A stretch of DNA of 64,000 bases from Spirochaetota bacterium. GTDB taxonomy: Bacteria > Spirochaetota > Spirochaetia > Treponematales > UBA12059. Below the pieces are notes generated by a model. It did no database searches, was not told the origin of the DNA, and saw nothing but the letters and a program-made list of their open reading frames with translations. The stretch is taken from the NCBI GenBank assembly GCA_018262985.1, contig JADFDI010000001.1:124001-188000 (forward strand), written 5' to 3'. Each line of letters opens with the position of its first letter. The stretch's first letter is position 1. This document shows, piece after piece, positions 15,235 to 24,106 of this stretch. Made by a program: the position numbers and the translations under genes.

Positions 15235-15265
15235 TGTTTCACATGAACGTATGAACAAGTAAACA
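15235..15265. promoter_or_regulatory. Candidate SmtB-type operator of the repressor-ATPase operon
   Basis: An AT-rich island in this G+C-rich sequence. Two ATGAAC half-sites (15243-15248 and 15251-15256) are nested in an outer TGTTT/AAACA inverted repeat. ATGAAC matches the half-site seen in SmtB/ZiaR operators. It lies 13 bases upstream of the repressor start. Confidence 0.55.
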
Positions 15266-15379
15266 TATATCGCGCCGCGAGAGGGCCGTCAAGCGGGAAA
15301 ACGGACGACCGCCGGCTCCGACCGTGCTAGAATGCGGCCGCCGGCCCTCCGGGCGGACCTCGCGGGAAGGGGAAACTCG

Positions 15380-16627
15380 ATGAGAAAAAGGCGTGCGCCG
15401 GGAGCGCGGACGGGAATGGGCGTGACGATGCTGGCGATCATGGTCGTGGCGGGTTCGGTCGCCGCCCTCGGCGCGTGCGCCGGGACGCCCGCCGCCGCGC
15501 CGGAACCGAGGCTCGTGGCCCTCGTCTCGATCGTCGCGGACGGATACGAGGCGACCGGTCCGGGCGCCGCCAGGCTCGCGGAGGTCGCGGGCTACGCGGG
15601 ACGGGGCGGCCGCGTGCTGCGACTCGAGCTGGAAGCGGCCGACGACCGGATCTCCCTGCCGGAGGGCGCCCTGGAAGCCCTCGCGGCGGACTCGCGGATC
15701 GGCGCCATCGTCGTGGCGCCGGCCGTACCCGGCACCGTCGCGGCCTTCGAGGCCGTACGGAAAGCGCGCCCGGACATCCTCTTGCTCGCCGCCCTCCCGG
15801 ACGAAGACTATCGCCTCTACGAACCGGTGGCGGACCTCGTCGTCGACCTCGACTATCTCGAGCGCGGCTGGGCCATCCCCTGGACGGCGAAGGCCCTCGG
15901 CGCGGAAACCTTCGTCCACGTTTCCTTCGCCCGGCATCGCTCGACGGACCGCTTCCGGATGCAAAAAGACCTGATGCGCCTCGCGTGCCGCGAGCTCGGC
16001 CTCGAGTTCGTCGAGCTCGACGCGCCCGACCCGGCCACGGAAGGCGGACCGCAGCAGGTCTACAGCTTCGTCTCGGCGCGCGCGCCGCTCTGGATCGGCA
16101 AGTACGGAAGGCGGGCCGCCTTCTACGCGACGAACGACGCGGTCGCCGAACCGCTCATGGAGGCGATCCGGACCTACGGCGGCCTCTTCGTCGAAACGGT
16201 GGAGCCCTCGGCGCGGAACGCGTATCCCTACGTGTTCACGCTCGATCCGGCCCTCGTCGAGGGGGATTACCGCGGAGCCTTCAAGGATCTGGAGAAGAAG
16301 GCCGCGGCCAACGGGTCGGCGGGACGTTTCGGCGTCTGGGCCTGGTCCTTCGGCGAGGCGGTCTTCGAGGCGCTCGGCCGGGCGGCCGTCGCGGCGCTCG
16401 ACTCGGGCGAAGCCCTCGGCGCGGACGCCCTGCTCCGCGCGCTCGAGGCGTCGACGCCCGGAACCGCCTGGGCGCTGTCGCCGGGCTACGACTTCGACGC
16501 GCGCGCGACCGTGCCCAAGTCGTTCGCCGCGCGCATGGACACCTGGATACTCGGCAAGGGCCCTTCGGGCTCCGCGGGCACGAAGCCGCCCGAGGCCCTG
16601 CTCGCGCGCGTCATCGGGCTCAAGTAG
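15380..16627 (+). CDS. DUF3798 family substrate-binding lipoprotein
   Basis: A 415-residue protein. A Lys/Arg-rich N-terminus and hydrophobic segment end in the lipobox ALGAC with Cys at about residue 33, so it is an envelope lipoprotein. The body follows the DUF3798 pattern: IGAIVVAPAVPGTVAAFE, RPDILLLAALPDEDYRLYE, GAETFVHVSFARH, RAAFYATNDAVAEPLMEAI, VFTLDPALVEGDYRGAF. The family resembles periplasmic binding proteins of the BMP/Med type; the ligand is unknown. No permease genes are next to it. Start ATG follows GGAAGGGG. It ends at a shared hairpin with the convergent signal peptidase gene. Confidence 0.85.
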   Translation: MRKRRAPGARTGMGVTMLAIMVVAGSVAALGACAGTPAAAPEPRLVALVSIVADGYEATGPGAARLAEVAGYAGRGGRVLRLELEAADDRISLPEGALEALAADSRIGAIVVAPAVPGTVAAFEAVRKARPDILLLAALPDEDYRLYEPVADLVVDLDYLERGWAIPWTAKALGAETFVHVSFARHRSTDRFRMQKDLMRLACRELGLEFVELDAPDPATEGGPQQVYSFVSARAPLWIGKYGRRAAFYATNDAVAEPLMEAIRTYGGLFVETVEPSARNAYPYVFTLDPALVEGDYRGAFKDLEKKAAANGSAGRFGVWAWSFGEAVFEALGRAAVAALDSGEALGADALLRALEASTPGTAWALSPGYDFDARATVPKSFAARMDTWILGKGPSGSAGTKPPEALLARVIGLK

Positions 16628-16664
16628 GAGGAACCCCTTTCGCTCGAAACGAAAGGGGGCCTCC
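16627..16664. terminator. Bidirectional terminator between DUF3798 and lepB genes
   Basis: CCCCTTTCG (16634-16642) pairs with CGAAAGGGG (16650-16658) around a seven-base loop. An outer GGAGG/CCTCC adds five pairs (16627-16631 with 16660-16664). It lies between two convergent stops. Confidence 0.75.
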
Positions 16665-16673
16665 ACCCGTCGG

Positions 16674-18323
16674 TCAGGGAGCGGAAAGGATCTTCGCGCT
16701 GGAAAGCGGCCAGCCCACGAAGAGGGGCTTGGCGAAGAAGAGCTTGCCGGGGATGGCGAAGGGCTCGAGCAGCGAGGGGTACGTGAAGGAGGCCGGGTCG
16801 CCTTCGCGGATGGGCCGGTCCCGCCAGGAGAACCTGAGGTGGCGGCCGTCGAGCGAGTCGTAGCGGTTGTCGCCCATCAGGAACCATTCGTCCTCGCCCA
16901 GGTAGCCTTCGGCCGGGAAGGGCGCGAAGTTGCGCGCGTCGTAGTGGCGGAGGAGCCAGGTCTCGAGCACGTAGCGCAGGCGCTCGTCGTCGAAGGCCCG
17001 GGCCGCGGCCTCGCCGCCCGAGAGCAGGGCTTCGACGGACTCCGCGAGCTTGAGCTTGAGCCAGGCGTCCACCTTGGCGGCCTGGGTCTCGTGGAGGCTC
17101 CGCGGGGCGCGCGCGTAGGGCGCGAGGAAGAAGCCTTCGAAGGAACGCCAGGACAGCTCCCCGCGGGCGAGGCCGGAAGCGAAGCCGACCGCCGCGTTGC
17201 GGAATTCCTGGACGCCCGGGCCCGAGAGCGCGCCGGCGCCGCTCGCCGGGTTCGCCCCGTAGCGCGCGCCGAGCCTGGCCAGCGCCTCGCGCGTCGAAGC
17301 CTCGAGGGATGCGAGCTCGAGCGAGGCGAAGAAGGCGTCGGTCTCGAGGACCTTGCCCGCGCCCGCCGACAGGGCCATGGCGGAGCCTGGGTTGGCGAAG
17401 GTCTGGACGTAGGGCTCGGCGAGCGCGCGCGGCTCCCCGCCCTCGCGCTCGACGTACACGACGTCGTTCACCATGGAAATCCGCTCGCCGGGCACGCCGA
17501 CGATGCGCTTCACCAAGGGTTCGGCCACCGCCTGCGCGGAACTCTCGCGGAAGAACGCGTTCGAGAGGAACTGCAGGTACTGCCCGAAGATGAAGGAAAG
17601 CTCGCGGCGCTCGGCCTCGGGTATCCGCGGGTTGTGGAGTATGACGATGTCTCCGCGGTCGGGCCGCGCGAGCCGCGGCAGCTTGACGTCGGAGAAGGGC
17701 GGCTCGATGCCGTCGGCCACTTTCAGCGCCATCAGGCGATCGCCCACGAGCAGGGTCTTCTCCATCGAGCCGGAGGGGATTACGTAGCACTGGACCAGCA
17801 GGGAATTGAGGTAGACGACGAGGACGAAGGCGCCGACGATGGCGTCCACCCAGTCGAGGACGCCGAGCAGCACGCCGCCCTCGAATCCGTGGCGGTACTT
17901 CCCCTTTTCCTTGACCATGACGCCGCGCTCGACCAGGGCCTTGTTGCCGAAGGCTTTCAGGTAGAAGGCGACCGCCGGCAGGACCGCCGTGGCGAGCGAG
18001 GCGTAGAAGACGAGGTACTTCAGGGCGCCGTCCGGCACCAGCGAAACGCCGTAGAAGTGCTGGAAGCCCTGCAGCGCCGCCGCGTAGAAGAGGGCGATGC
18101 GCGAGAGGAAGTAGGAGCGCTTCCAGTCGGGACTCCGCGCGGCGCGCGATTGGATCGCGAGGAAGAGCGCGGCCGCGATCCACTTCACCCCGGTGAAGAT
18201 CCACGCGGCGCTCCGGAGCGGCTCGGCGAGCACGAGGAGCAGGACGTCGAACGCCGCGGTCCAGCCGAGGGCGATCCAGAAGAGGCGCCGGAGCGCCGGC
18301 TTCGCGAACTCGAGGAACTTCAT
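16674..18323 (-). CDS. lepB: Signal peptidase I with large insertion
   Basis: A 549-residue membrane protease, much longer than the usual 200-320. About five membrane helices occupy residues 10-180. The catalytic serine is in VIPSGSMEKTLLVGDRL near residue 186 and the general-base lysine in LVKRIVGVPGERI near residue 270. Box E (GDNRYDSLDGRHLRF) is near residue 482. Between the lysine and box E there are about 200 extra residues without recognisable motifs. It cleaves signal peptides on the outer face of the membrane. ATG at 18323 is preferred to GTG at 18329, as GGGAAGG sits nine bases upstream. It directly follows purK. Confidence 0.9.
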   Translation of the reverse strand: MKFLEFAKPALRRLFWIALGWTAAFDVLLLVLAEPLRSAAWIFTGVKWIAAALFLAIQSRAARSPDWKRSYFLSRIALFYAAALQGFQHFYGVSLVPDGALKYLVFYASLATAVLPAVAFYLKAFGNKALVERGVMVKEKGKYRHGFEGGVLLGVLDWVDAIVGAFVLVVYLNSLLVQCYVIPSGSMEKTLLVGDRLMALKVADGIEPPFSDVKLPRLARPDRGDIVILHNPRIPEAERRELSFIFGQYLQFLSNAFFRESSAQAVAEPLVKRIVGVPGERISMVNDVVYVEREGGEPRALAEPYVQTFANPGSAMALSAGAGKVLETDAFFASLELASLEASTREALARLGARYGANPASGAGALSGPGVQEFRNAAVGFASGLARGELSWRSFEGFFLAPYARAPRSLHETQAAKVDAWLKLKLAESVEALLSGGEAAARAFDDERLRYVLETWLLRHYDARNFAPFPAEGYLGEDEWFLMGDNRYDSLDGRHLRFSWRDRPIREGDPASFTYPSLLEPFAIPGKLFFAKPLFVGWPLSSAKILSAP

Positions 18324-18329
18324 CGTCAC

Positions 18330-19553
18330 CTACCTTCCCGTTATCCGAATGCAGTCGAGAGCGGCCTCGGCGCGTTCCCGGGCTTCCGCCGCCGTGCGGC
18401 CGAGCGCCGTCAGGTGGCCCATTTTGCGGAAGGGCCGGACTTCGGCCTTCCCGTAGAGGTGGACCGAGACGCCCGGCACCGCGAGCGCCCGTTCGAGACC
18501 GAGGAACTCGGGTTCCCCGGACGAGCCGGGGGCGCCGAGCAGGTTCATCATCATGGCGGGACGGAGGAGCTCGACCGAGCCCGGGGGCAGCCCCGCCAAT
18601 ACGCGAAAATACTGGTCGAACTGGCTCGACGCACAGGCCTCGATGCTGAAATGGCCGGAATTGTGGGGTCGCGGCGCCACCTCGTTGACCAGGATGGAAA
18701 GGTCGCGCATGAGGAAGAGCTCGACGCCGAACACGCCGGCGGCGCCGATCGGGGACCCGGCGGCCTTCGCGGCCTCGTCGAGGGCGCGCACCACGCGCAG
18801 GGCCAGCTCCTCGGCGGCGCGGCGGACCGGCTCCGGCTCGTCGGCGGGGGCCAGGACCGACTCGCACAGGTTGGCCCGCGGGTCGAAGACCATCTCGACG
18901 CAGGGGTAGACCGCCGTCTCGCCGTCCGGCGCGCGGACCACGACCACCGCGAGCTCCTTGGCGAAGTCGAGCCTGCGCTCGACCAGGCTCGGGACTGGCA
19001 GGGCCTTCGCGACCGCGTCGCCCGGGCCGTCGAGCGACGCGACGCCGCGGCCGTCGTAGCCGCCGCGCCTCGCCTTCTGGACGACGGGGAAGCCGCCGAT
19101 CCGTTCCGCGGCCTTCGAGACGGCGGCGGCGCGGAGCGCGCCCGCGCGCATGGGCTCGAGCGCGGCGAGCTCCGCCTCGTCGGGATCCTCCACGGGGGCC
19201 CAGGGCGCGCTCGGGATGCCGGCCTTTTCCCACAGCTCCTTCTGCCTCGCCTTGTCCTGGGCGATGGCGAGCACGGCGGCGCCGGGGACGACGGTCTTGC
19301 CTTCGCGCTCGAGCGCGGCCAGGGTCGCGGCGTCCACCTTCTCTATCTCGTACGAGAGGACGTCGACGCGCGCGGCGAGCTCGCGGATGGCCTCCGGGTC
19401 GTCGAGGGCGCCGATCACCGCCTCGTCGGCCAGAACGGCCGCGGGGCTCGGCCATTCGGGCGCGAGCACGTCGATCGCGCCTCCGTACTTGCGCGCTTCC
19501 TCGATGGTCATGCGGCCGAGCTGTCCGCCGCCGATGATGCCGATGCGCCTCAC
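18330..19553 (-). CDS. purK: N5-carboxyaminoimidazole ribonucleotide synthetase
   Basis: A 407-residue ATP-grasp enzyme. It begins RIGIIGGGQLGRM, carries GGFPVVQKARRGGYDGRG near residue 150, and GVFGVELFLMRDLSILVNEVAPRPHNSGH near residue 250 with the metal-binding Glu and Asn. It makes N5-CAIR from AIR, ATP and bicarbonate. The partner purE is 24 kb away in this window rather than adjacent. The GTG start overlaps the ftsK stop as GTGA, an unusual functional pairing that implies translational coupling of purK to a cell-division gene. Confidence 0.95.
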   Translation of the reverse strand: MRRIGIIGGGQLGRMTIEEARKYGGAIDVLAPEWPSPAAVLADEAVIGALDDPEAIRELAARVDVLSYEIEKVDAATLAALEREGKTVVPGAAVLAIAQDKARQKELWEKAGIPSAPWAPVEDPDEAELAALEPMRAGALRAAAVSKAAERIGGFPVVQKARRGGYDGRGVASLDGPGDAVAKALPVPSLVERRLDFAKELAVVVVRAPDGETAVYPCVEMVFDPRANLCESVLAPADEPEPVRRAAEELALRVVRALDEAAKAAGSPIGAAGVFGVELFLMRDLSILVNEVAPRPHNSGHFSIEACASSQFDQYFRVLAGLPPGSVELLRPAMMMNLLGAPGSSGEPEFLGLERALAVPGVSVHLYGKAEVRPFRKMGHLTALGRTAAEARERAEAALDCIRITGR

Positions 19554-22261
19554 GCTTCCTCCGCTTCCGGGTCCTCTCCCTCGTCGTAGCCGGTCTCCCC
19601 GGACCGCGCGGAGGGGTGGGGCGAACGGCCGAGCACTTCGGGATTGCGCACCACGTCGCGCGGCTTCGAGCCCTTGGCCGGCCCGACTATGCCCTTCTCC
19701 TCCATCAGCTCCACGAGCCGCGCCGAGCGGTTGTAGCCGATCTTGAGCTTGCGCTGGATGTACGACGCGCTCGCCTTGCCCTGCTGCAGCACGATCTCGA
19801 GGGCCTTCTCGAAGAGCGGGTCGTCGTCCTCGTCGTCGAAGAGGCTGGGGCCGGAATCCTCGTCCTCGTCGTCGATGAAGATCTCGTCGTCGATGTACTC
19901 GGGCTCGCCCAGGGTCCTCACGTGCTCGGCGACGCGCTCGACCTCCTCCTCGGAGACGAAGGCGCCCTGCATGCGGTAGGGGAAGGCGTCCCACGCGCTC
20001 GAGAGCAGCATGTCGCCCTTCCCCAGGAGCTTCTCCGCGCCGACCGCGTCGATGATGATGCGGCTGTCGAACTTCGAGGCCACCATGAACGCGATGCGGC
20101 TCGGGATGTTCGCCTTGATGAGGCCCGTGATGACGTCGATCGAGGGCCGCTGCGTGGCCAGCACCAGGTGGATGCCGATGGCCCGGGACATGGCCGCGAG
20201 CCGCGCCAGGGTGGACTCGAGCTCCTTGCCGGTGGTGGCCATCAGGTCCGCGAACTCGTCGATGACCACGACGATGTAGGGCAGGCGCTCGGCGGCCATC
20301 TTCTTGTCGACTATCTTGCGGTTGTACGAGCGGATGTCGCGGACGCCCATGTGGTCGAGCAGGCTGTAGCGGCGCTCCATCTCGCAGATGCAGTACTGCA
20401 GCGCCTGGAAGGCCTTCTTCGGCTCGGTGATGACGGGGGTCAGGAGGTGGGCCACGCCGTTGTAGAGCTTGAGCTCGACGATCTTCGGGTCGATCAGGAT
20501 CAGCCGGACCTCGCTCGGCGCGCGGCGGTAGAGGATGGAGAGGATCAGCGCGTTGACGCAGACCGACTTGCCGGAGCCCGTCGCGCCCGCGATGAGGAGG
20601 TGCGGCGTCTGGACCAGGTCGATGATCTGCGGCTCGCCCGCGATGTCCTTGCCGAGCGCCACGGGAATCTCCAGCTTGGCGGCGCGGAAGGCCTCGTTCT
20701 CCACGAGCTCGCGGAAGCTGACGATGTTGCGCCGGTCGTTCGGCACCTCGATGCCCACCGCGTGCTTGCCGGGGATGGGCGCCACGATGCGGACGCTCGA
20801 GGCCGCGAGGCGGAGCGCGATGTTGTCGGACAGGTTGGCGATCTTCGAGAGGCGCACGCCGGGCGCGGGCAGGATCTCGAACATGGTGATGACCGGGCCC
20901 TTCCGGATGCCGGTCACCTCGGCCTCGATGCCGAACTCGCGGAGGGTCTCGCGGAGGGTCTCGGCGGCCTTGCGGGTCTTGTCGTCGACGATCCAGTACT
21001 CGCCGTCGGGGTACTGGGTCAGGATGTTCGTGGGCACCGCGTAGGGCGCCACGGTCTTGCGGCCGAGCAGGGTCTTCCGCTCCGGCTCCCGGCCGGCCAG
21101 GGCCGGCGGCTCCTCGAGGCGCGGGGCGGGCGGCACGGTCTCCACCGGGAGTACCCGGTCCGGGAGTACCCGGTCCGGGAGTACCCAGTCCGAGGGTGCT
21201 CGGTCCGAGGCTCCGCGCGGGGACGGGACGTCGCCGGGCGCGCCTCCGGATACGCCCGAGCGCACCGGGTCGCGGATCAGGGCCGGACGGCGCGTCGAGG
21301 CGGGGCCGAGCGACGCGTCGTCCTCCGCGTCCGGGACCGACCCGAAGCCGTCTCGCCCGCCGAAGAAGACCGGGATCGGCTCCTCGTCGTCACCTTCCGC
21401 TTCGTCGTCGAGGGGCAGTTCATCCAGGGCCTCTTCATCGTCGTCGCCCGGCTCCGGCTGGAAGCCGTCGGGGCCTCGGGCGGGCGGGCCTCCGGCCTGG
21501 TCCGGTCCGGCGCGGCGCGGCGCGGCGGCGTCTTCGGTGAAGAGCGCGTACTCTCCGTCGGGGAAGTCCTCGACCGCGCCGTCGCGGCTCCCCGTCGGCG
21601 ACCCGCCCCGAAGGGCGGGCTCGGCGCCCGCCGGCGCGACCGGGGCGAAGCCCCCCTCGCCCAGCAAGGGGAGGAAGCCGGGCCGGGCCTTGGTGAACGC
21701 CTCGTCCCCGAGGTCGTCCGAGGCGCGGAAAGGCGTCGGCCCTTCGACCGGCCCGTCAGCCTCCGGGTACGCGCGACCGGCCGCGTCGTCATGGCCCTCG
21801 GAACCCGGGCGGGGGAAGAAGAGGAAGCGGAGCCTGATGACGAGGGCGGTGGCCGCGAGGGTCAACAGCACGCCGCCCGCTCCGAGGATGGGGCTGCCGA
21901 GCTCTGGCCTGCCGAAGAAGCGCGCGCCGAAGGCCGCGCCGAGCCCGGGTTCGCCGAAGGCGCGGAGCGCCGCCACCAGGCAGGCGAAGGGCAGGAGCGA
22001 GCCGGCGAGCAGGAAGTGCGCCTCGGGGCGGTAGCCCGTCCTGAGCAGCAGCAGGGCGCCGCCGAGCAGCCAGAGCGGCAGGAAGGCGGCCGCCGGACCG
22101 AAGGCTTCGAACAGGGTGGCGCCCGCTTCCGCGAGCGCGCCCGGGCCGTCGGGCGCGGCCAGACCCGCGATCAACGGCGCCGCGAAGAGCGCGGAGGCGA
22201 GGAGGAGGAAGAGGCCGATCAGGACGGAAAGGCCACGGCCGGGACTGGTGCTGCTGTTCAC
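19550..22261 (-). CDS. ftsK: DNA translocase FtsK/SpoIIIE
   Basis: A 903-residue protein. About four membrane helices lie in residues 12-170. A long acidic, Pro-rich linker (about 180-400) includes a VLPDR peptide repeat. The alpha-beta motor follows with GATGSGKSVCVNALIL near residue 560, DPKIVELKLYNGV and VVVIDEFADLM. The C-terminal winged-helix gamma domain (GKASASYIQRKLKIGYNRSA) is near residue 825. It pumps the chromosome ends through the septum at division. The ORF begins at a GTG; an upstream GCCGATATT box near 22384 may be its -10. Confidence 0.95.
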   Translation of the reverse strand: MNSSTSPGRGLSVLIGLFLLLASALFAAPLIAGLAAPDGPGALAEAGATLFEAFGPAAAFLPLWLLGGALLLLRTGYRPEAHFLLAGSLLPFACLVAALRAFGEPGLGAAFGARFFGRPELGSPILGAGGVLLTLAATALVIRLRFLFFPRPGSEGHDDAAGRAYPEADGPVEGPTPFRASDDLGDEAFTKARPGFLPLLGEGGFAPVAPAGAEPALRGGSPTGSRDGAVEDFPDGEYALFTEDAAAPRRAGPDQAGGPPARGPDGFQPEPGDDDEEALDELPLDDEAEGDDEEPIPVFFGGRDGFGSVPDAEDDASLGPASTRRPALIRDPVRSGVSGGAPGDVPSPRGASDRAPSDWVLPDRVLPDRVLPVETVPPAPRLEEPPALAGREPERKTLLGRKTVAPYAVPTNILTQYPDGEYWIVDDKTRKAAETLRETLREFGIEAEVTGIRKGPVITMFEILPAPGVRLSKIANLSDNIALRLAASSVRIVAPIPGKHAVGIEVPNDRRNIVSFRELVENEAFRAAKLEIPVALGKDIAGEPQIIDLVQTPHLLIAGATGSGKSVCVNALILSILYRRAPSEVRLILIDPKIVELKLYNGVAHLLTPVITEPKKAFQALQYCICEMERRYSLLDHMGVRDIRSYNRKIVDKKMAAERLPYIVVVIDEFADLMATTGKELESTLARLAAMSRAIGIHLVLATQRPSIDVITGLIKANIPSRIAFMVASKFDSRIIIDAVGAEKLLGKGDMLLSSAWDAFPYRMQGAFVSEEEVERVAEHVRTLGEPEYIDDEIFIDDEDEDSGPSLFDDEDDDPLFEKALEIVLQQGKASASYIQRKLKIGYNRSARLVELMEEKGIVGPAKGSKPRDVVRNPEVLGRSPHPSARSGETGYDEGEDPEAEEA
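21151..21210. repeat. 15-base tandem repeat inside ftsK
   Basis: Four units of GTACCCGGTCCGGGA or variants, two exact and two diverged. In frame it encodes a five-residue VLPDR-type repeat in the flexible linker, so unit changes would alter only linker length. Confidence 0.85.
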
Positions 22262-22438
22262 GCGTTCGCTCTCCGCTCGTCCGATGATGGAATCCGCGCC
22301 TCGCCCGGGGCGCCGCGCGCTTCCGGACTCAAGGCCATGCGGGTCGTCCCGCCTCGCGGCGCGGACGGCCCTCCTCTCGTCAATATCGGCGCTTGTCCGG
22401 GGCGTCGAAAGCGGTCGAAGGCGTCAATCGACGGCCGC

Positions 22439-23230
22439 TCAGGGGAGCAGGAGCAAGCCGAGCGCGCCGGCCGGTACGAGGTAGGCGGCGAACCAGGCCA
22501 GCTTGCCCTTGCGCACGACCGGCATGAGGAGCTTCAGCGAGACGACGCCCACCGCGAAGGCGACCGCCATGCCGAGGGCGAGGGGACCGGCGGGCACCGC
22601 GCTCGTCATCTCCCCGAGGTCCGGGAGCTCGAGGACGAGCGCGCCCAGGATGGCGGGTATCGACACCAGGAAGGCGAATTCGCCGGCCACCTCGCGGCGC
22701 ATGCCCGTCGCGAGGCCCGCGGCGATGGTGATGCCGGAGCGGCTGATGCCGGGCAGCACGCCGACTCCCTGGGCGAGGCCCACCGCGAGTCCGCGGGGGA
22801 TCCCGAGGTCGCGGAAGCCCGCGGCGCCGCCCAGGAAGCTCGAGGCCACCAGGACGGCCGCGGTGGCCAGCATGAGACCGGCGACGACGCGGGTGGACGG
22901 CTCGATGTCCTTGATGGCGAAGCCGATGGCGGCGGTAACGGCGGTGGCGACGAGCAGCGGAACCACGATGCCGAGGTTCTCCGCGTCGTCCTGGCCGGCG
23001 CGGCCGCCTATCCAGCGCGCCAGCGAGGCCAGGATGCCCGCGATGCGCCTGCGGAACACGAGCGCGACGGCGGCCAGCGTGGCGACGTGCAGGGAGACGT
23101 CGAACAGGAGCGGCACGTCGCCGAGGCCGAGCAGCTCCTGCCCGATCCTGAGGTGTCCGCTCGACGAGATCGGGAGGAATTCGGCGACGCCCTGGAGGGC
23201 GCCGAGCAGAAGGGCCTGTAGGTAGTTCAC
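22439..23230 (-). CDS. uppP: Undecaprenyl-diphosphatase
   Basis: A 263-residue integral membrane enzyme of the UppP/BacA family. The first signature LQGVAEFLPISSSGHL is at residues 13-28 and the second, GVLPGISRSGITIAAGLATG, near residue 155. There are about eight membrane helices. It recycles undecaprenyl diphosphate, the lipid carrier of peptidoglycan synthesis, and gives bacitracin resistance when abundant. GTG start with GGAAAGGAAG upstream. The 177-base gap to ftsK holds no gene, only a candidate promoter near 22384. Confidence 0.95.
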   Translation of the reverse strand: MNYLQALLLGALQGVAEFLPISSSGHLRIGQELLGLGDVPLLFDVSLHVATLAAVALVFRRRIAGILASLARWIGGRAGQDDAENLGIVVPLLVATAVTAAIGFAIKDIEPSTRVVAGLMLATAAVLVASSFLGGAAGFRDLGIPRGLAVGLAQGVGVLPGISRSGITIAAGLATGMRREVAGEFAFLVSIPAILGALVLELPDLGEMTSAVPAGPLALGMAVAFAVGVVSLKLLMPVVRKGKLAWFAAYLVPAGALGLLLLP

Positions 23231-23517
23231 TTGTCTTGCTTCCTTTCCGGTCGGGCACTATACCACGCGGCGGACCGACGGTTAAGCGGTCCCTCCCGGA
23301 ACGCCGGCCGCCCCGTCGCGACCCCGCGCGCGGCTTGCCGGAAGGCGTCCGTTCAGGGTACATTCATGCGACGCGTCGCGCGCCCGGGTCGTCGATCCGG
23401 GCGCCGTTTCCCTACCCTGAATCAACCGCGCGAGGCCCGAGCCCGGCTTCGCGTTCCCGACGGACGCCGGATCCGCCCGAGAGCGGGCGTCATACTCCCT
23501 TCCAGGAAGGTGTTTCC

Positions 23518-24057
23518 ATGATCATCGAGAAGGACCGCGTGGTCTCCATCGAGTATTCCCTGACGGACGACGAGGGCACCCTCGTCGATTCCTCCGACGG
23601 CTCCGAGCCCCTGGTCTACCTGCACGGCAACGGAAACATCATCGAGGGTCTCGAGACCCAGCTGGCCGGCAAGAAGGCCGGCGACCACCTCACCTGCGTG
23701 GTGGAGCCCGCCCAGGGCTACGGCGAGCGCGACGACGCCCTCGTCTTCACGGTCGAGCGCTCGCAGTTCGCCTCCGGCGAGAAGGTCGAGGAGGGCATGC
23801 AGTTCGAGGCGCACGACGAGAACGGCGCCCGCATCGTCACCGTCGTCGGCGTCGAGGGCGACAAGGTCACCATCGACGCGAACCACCCGCTGGCCGGAGC
23901 CAAGCTCCACTTCGACGTCAAGGTCGTCGAGGTGCGCGAGGCGCTGCCTGAGGAACTCGAGCACGGCCACGTCCACGGCGGCCACGAGCACGGCTGCGGC
24001 GACGACTGCGATTGCGAGGGCGGCTGCGACGAGGGCGGCTGCGGCTGCGGACACTGA
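23518..24057 (+). CDS. SlyD-like FKBP peptidyl-prolyl isomerase with metal-binding tail
   Basis: A 179-residue protein. Residues 1-75 give the FKBP core interrupted by an insert-in-flap domain (residues 70-125), as in SlyD: VSIEYSLTDDEGTLVDSS, LVYLHGNGNIIEGLE and EPAQGYGERDDALV, then NHPLAGAKLHFDVKVVEV. The tail from residue 145 is packed with His and Cys (HGHVHGGHEHGCGDDCDCEG) and should bind Ni(II) or similar metals, as in E. coli SlyD. It acts as a cytoplasmic folding helper. ATG with AGGAAGG upstream. The 287-base gap before it contains a possible promoter, TTGCCG-N18-TACATT at 23335-23364. Confidence 0.93.
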   Translation: MIIEKDRVVSIEYSLTDDEGTLVDSSDGSEPLVYLHGNGNIIEGLETQLAGKKAGDHLTCVVEPAQGYGERDDALVFTVERSQFASGEKVEEGMQFEAHDENGARIVTVVGVEGDKVTIDANHPLAGAKLHFDVKVVEVREALPEELEHGHVHGGHEHGCGDDCDCEGGCDEGGCGCGH

Positions 24058-24106
24058 TGCCGCGGGGCGGAGCCGGCGCGTCCGGAACCGCCCCGTCGCT
24101 GCTCCC

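Noticed and set aside
19616-23221. A 1201-codon plus-strand open frame opposite ftsK and uppP
   Set aside because: It is antisense to two clearly identified genes, has no recognisable domain, and its composition (His/Asp/Gly/Arg/Val) is that of a mirror frame in G+C-rich DNA.
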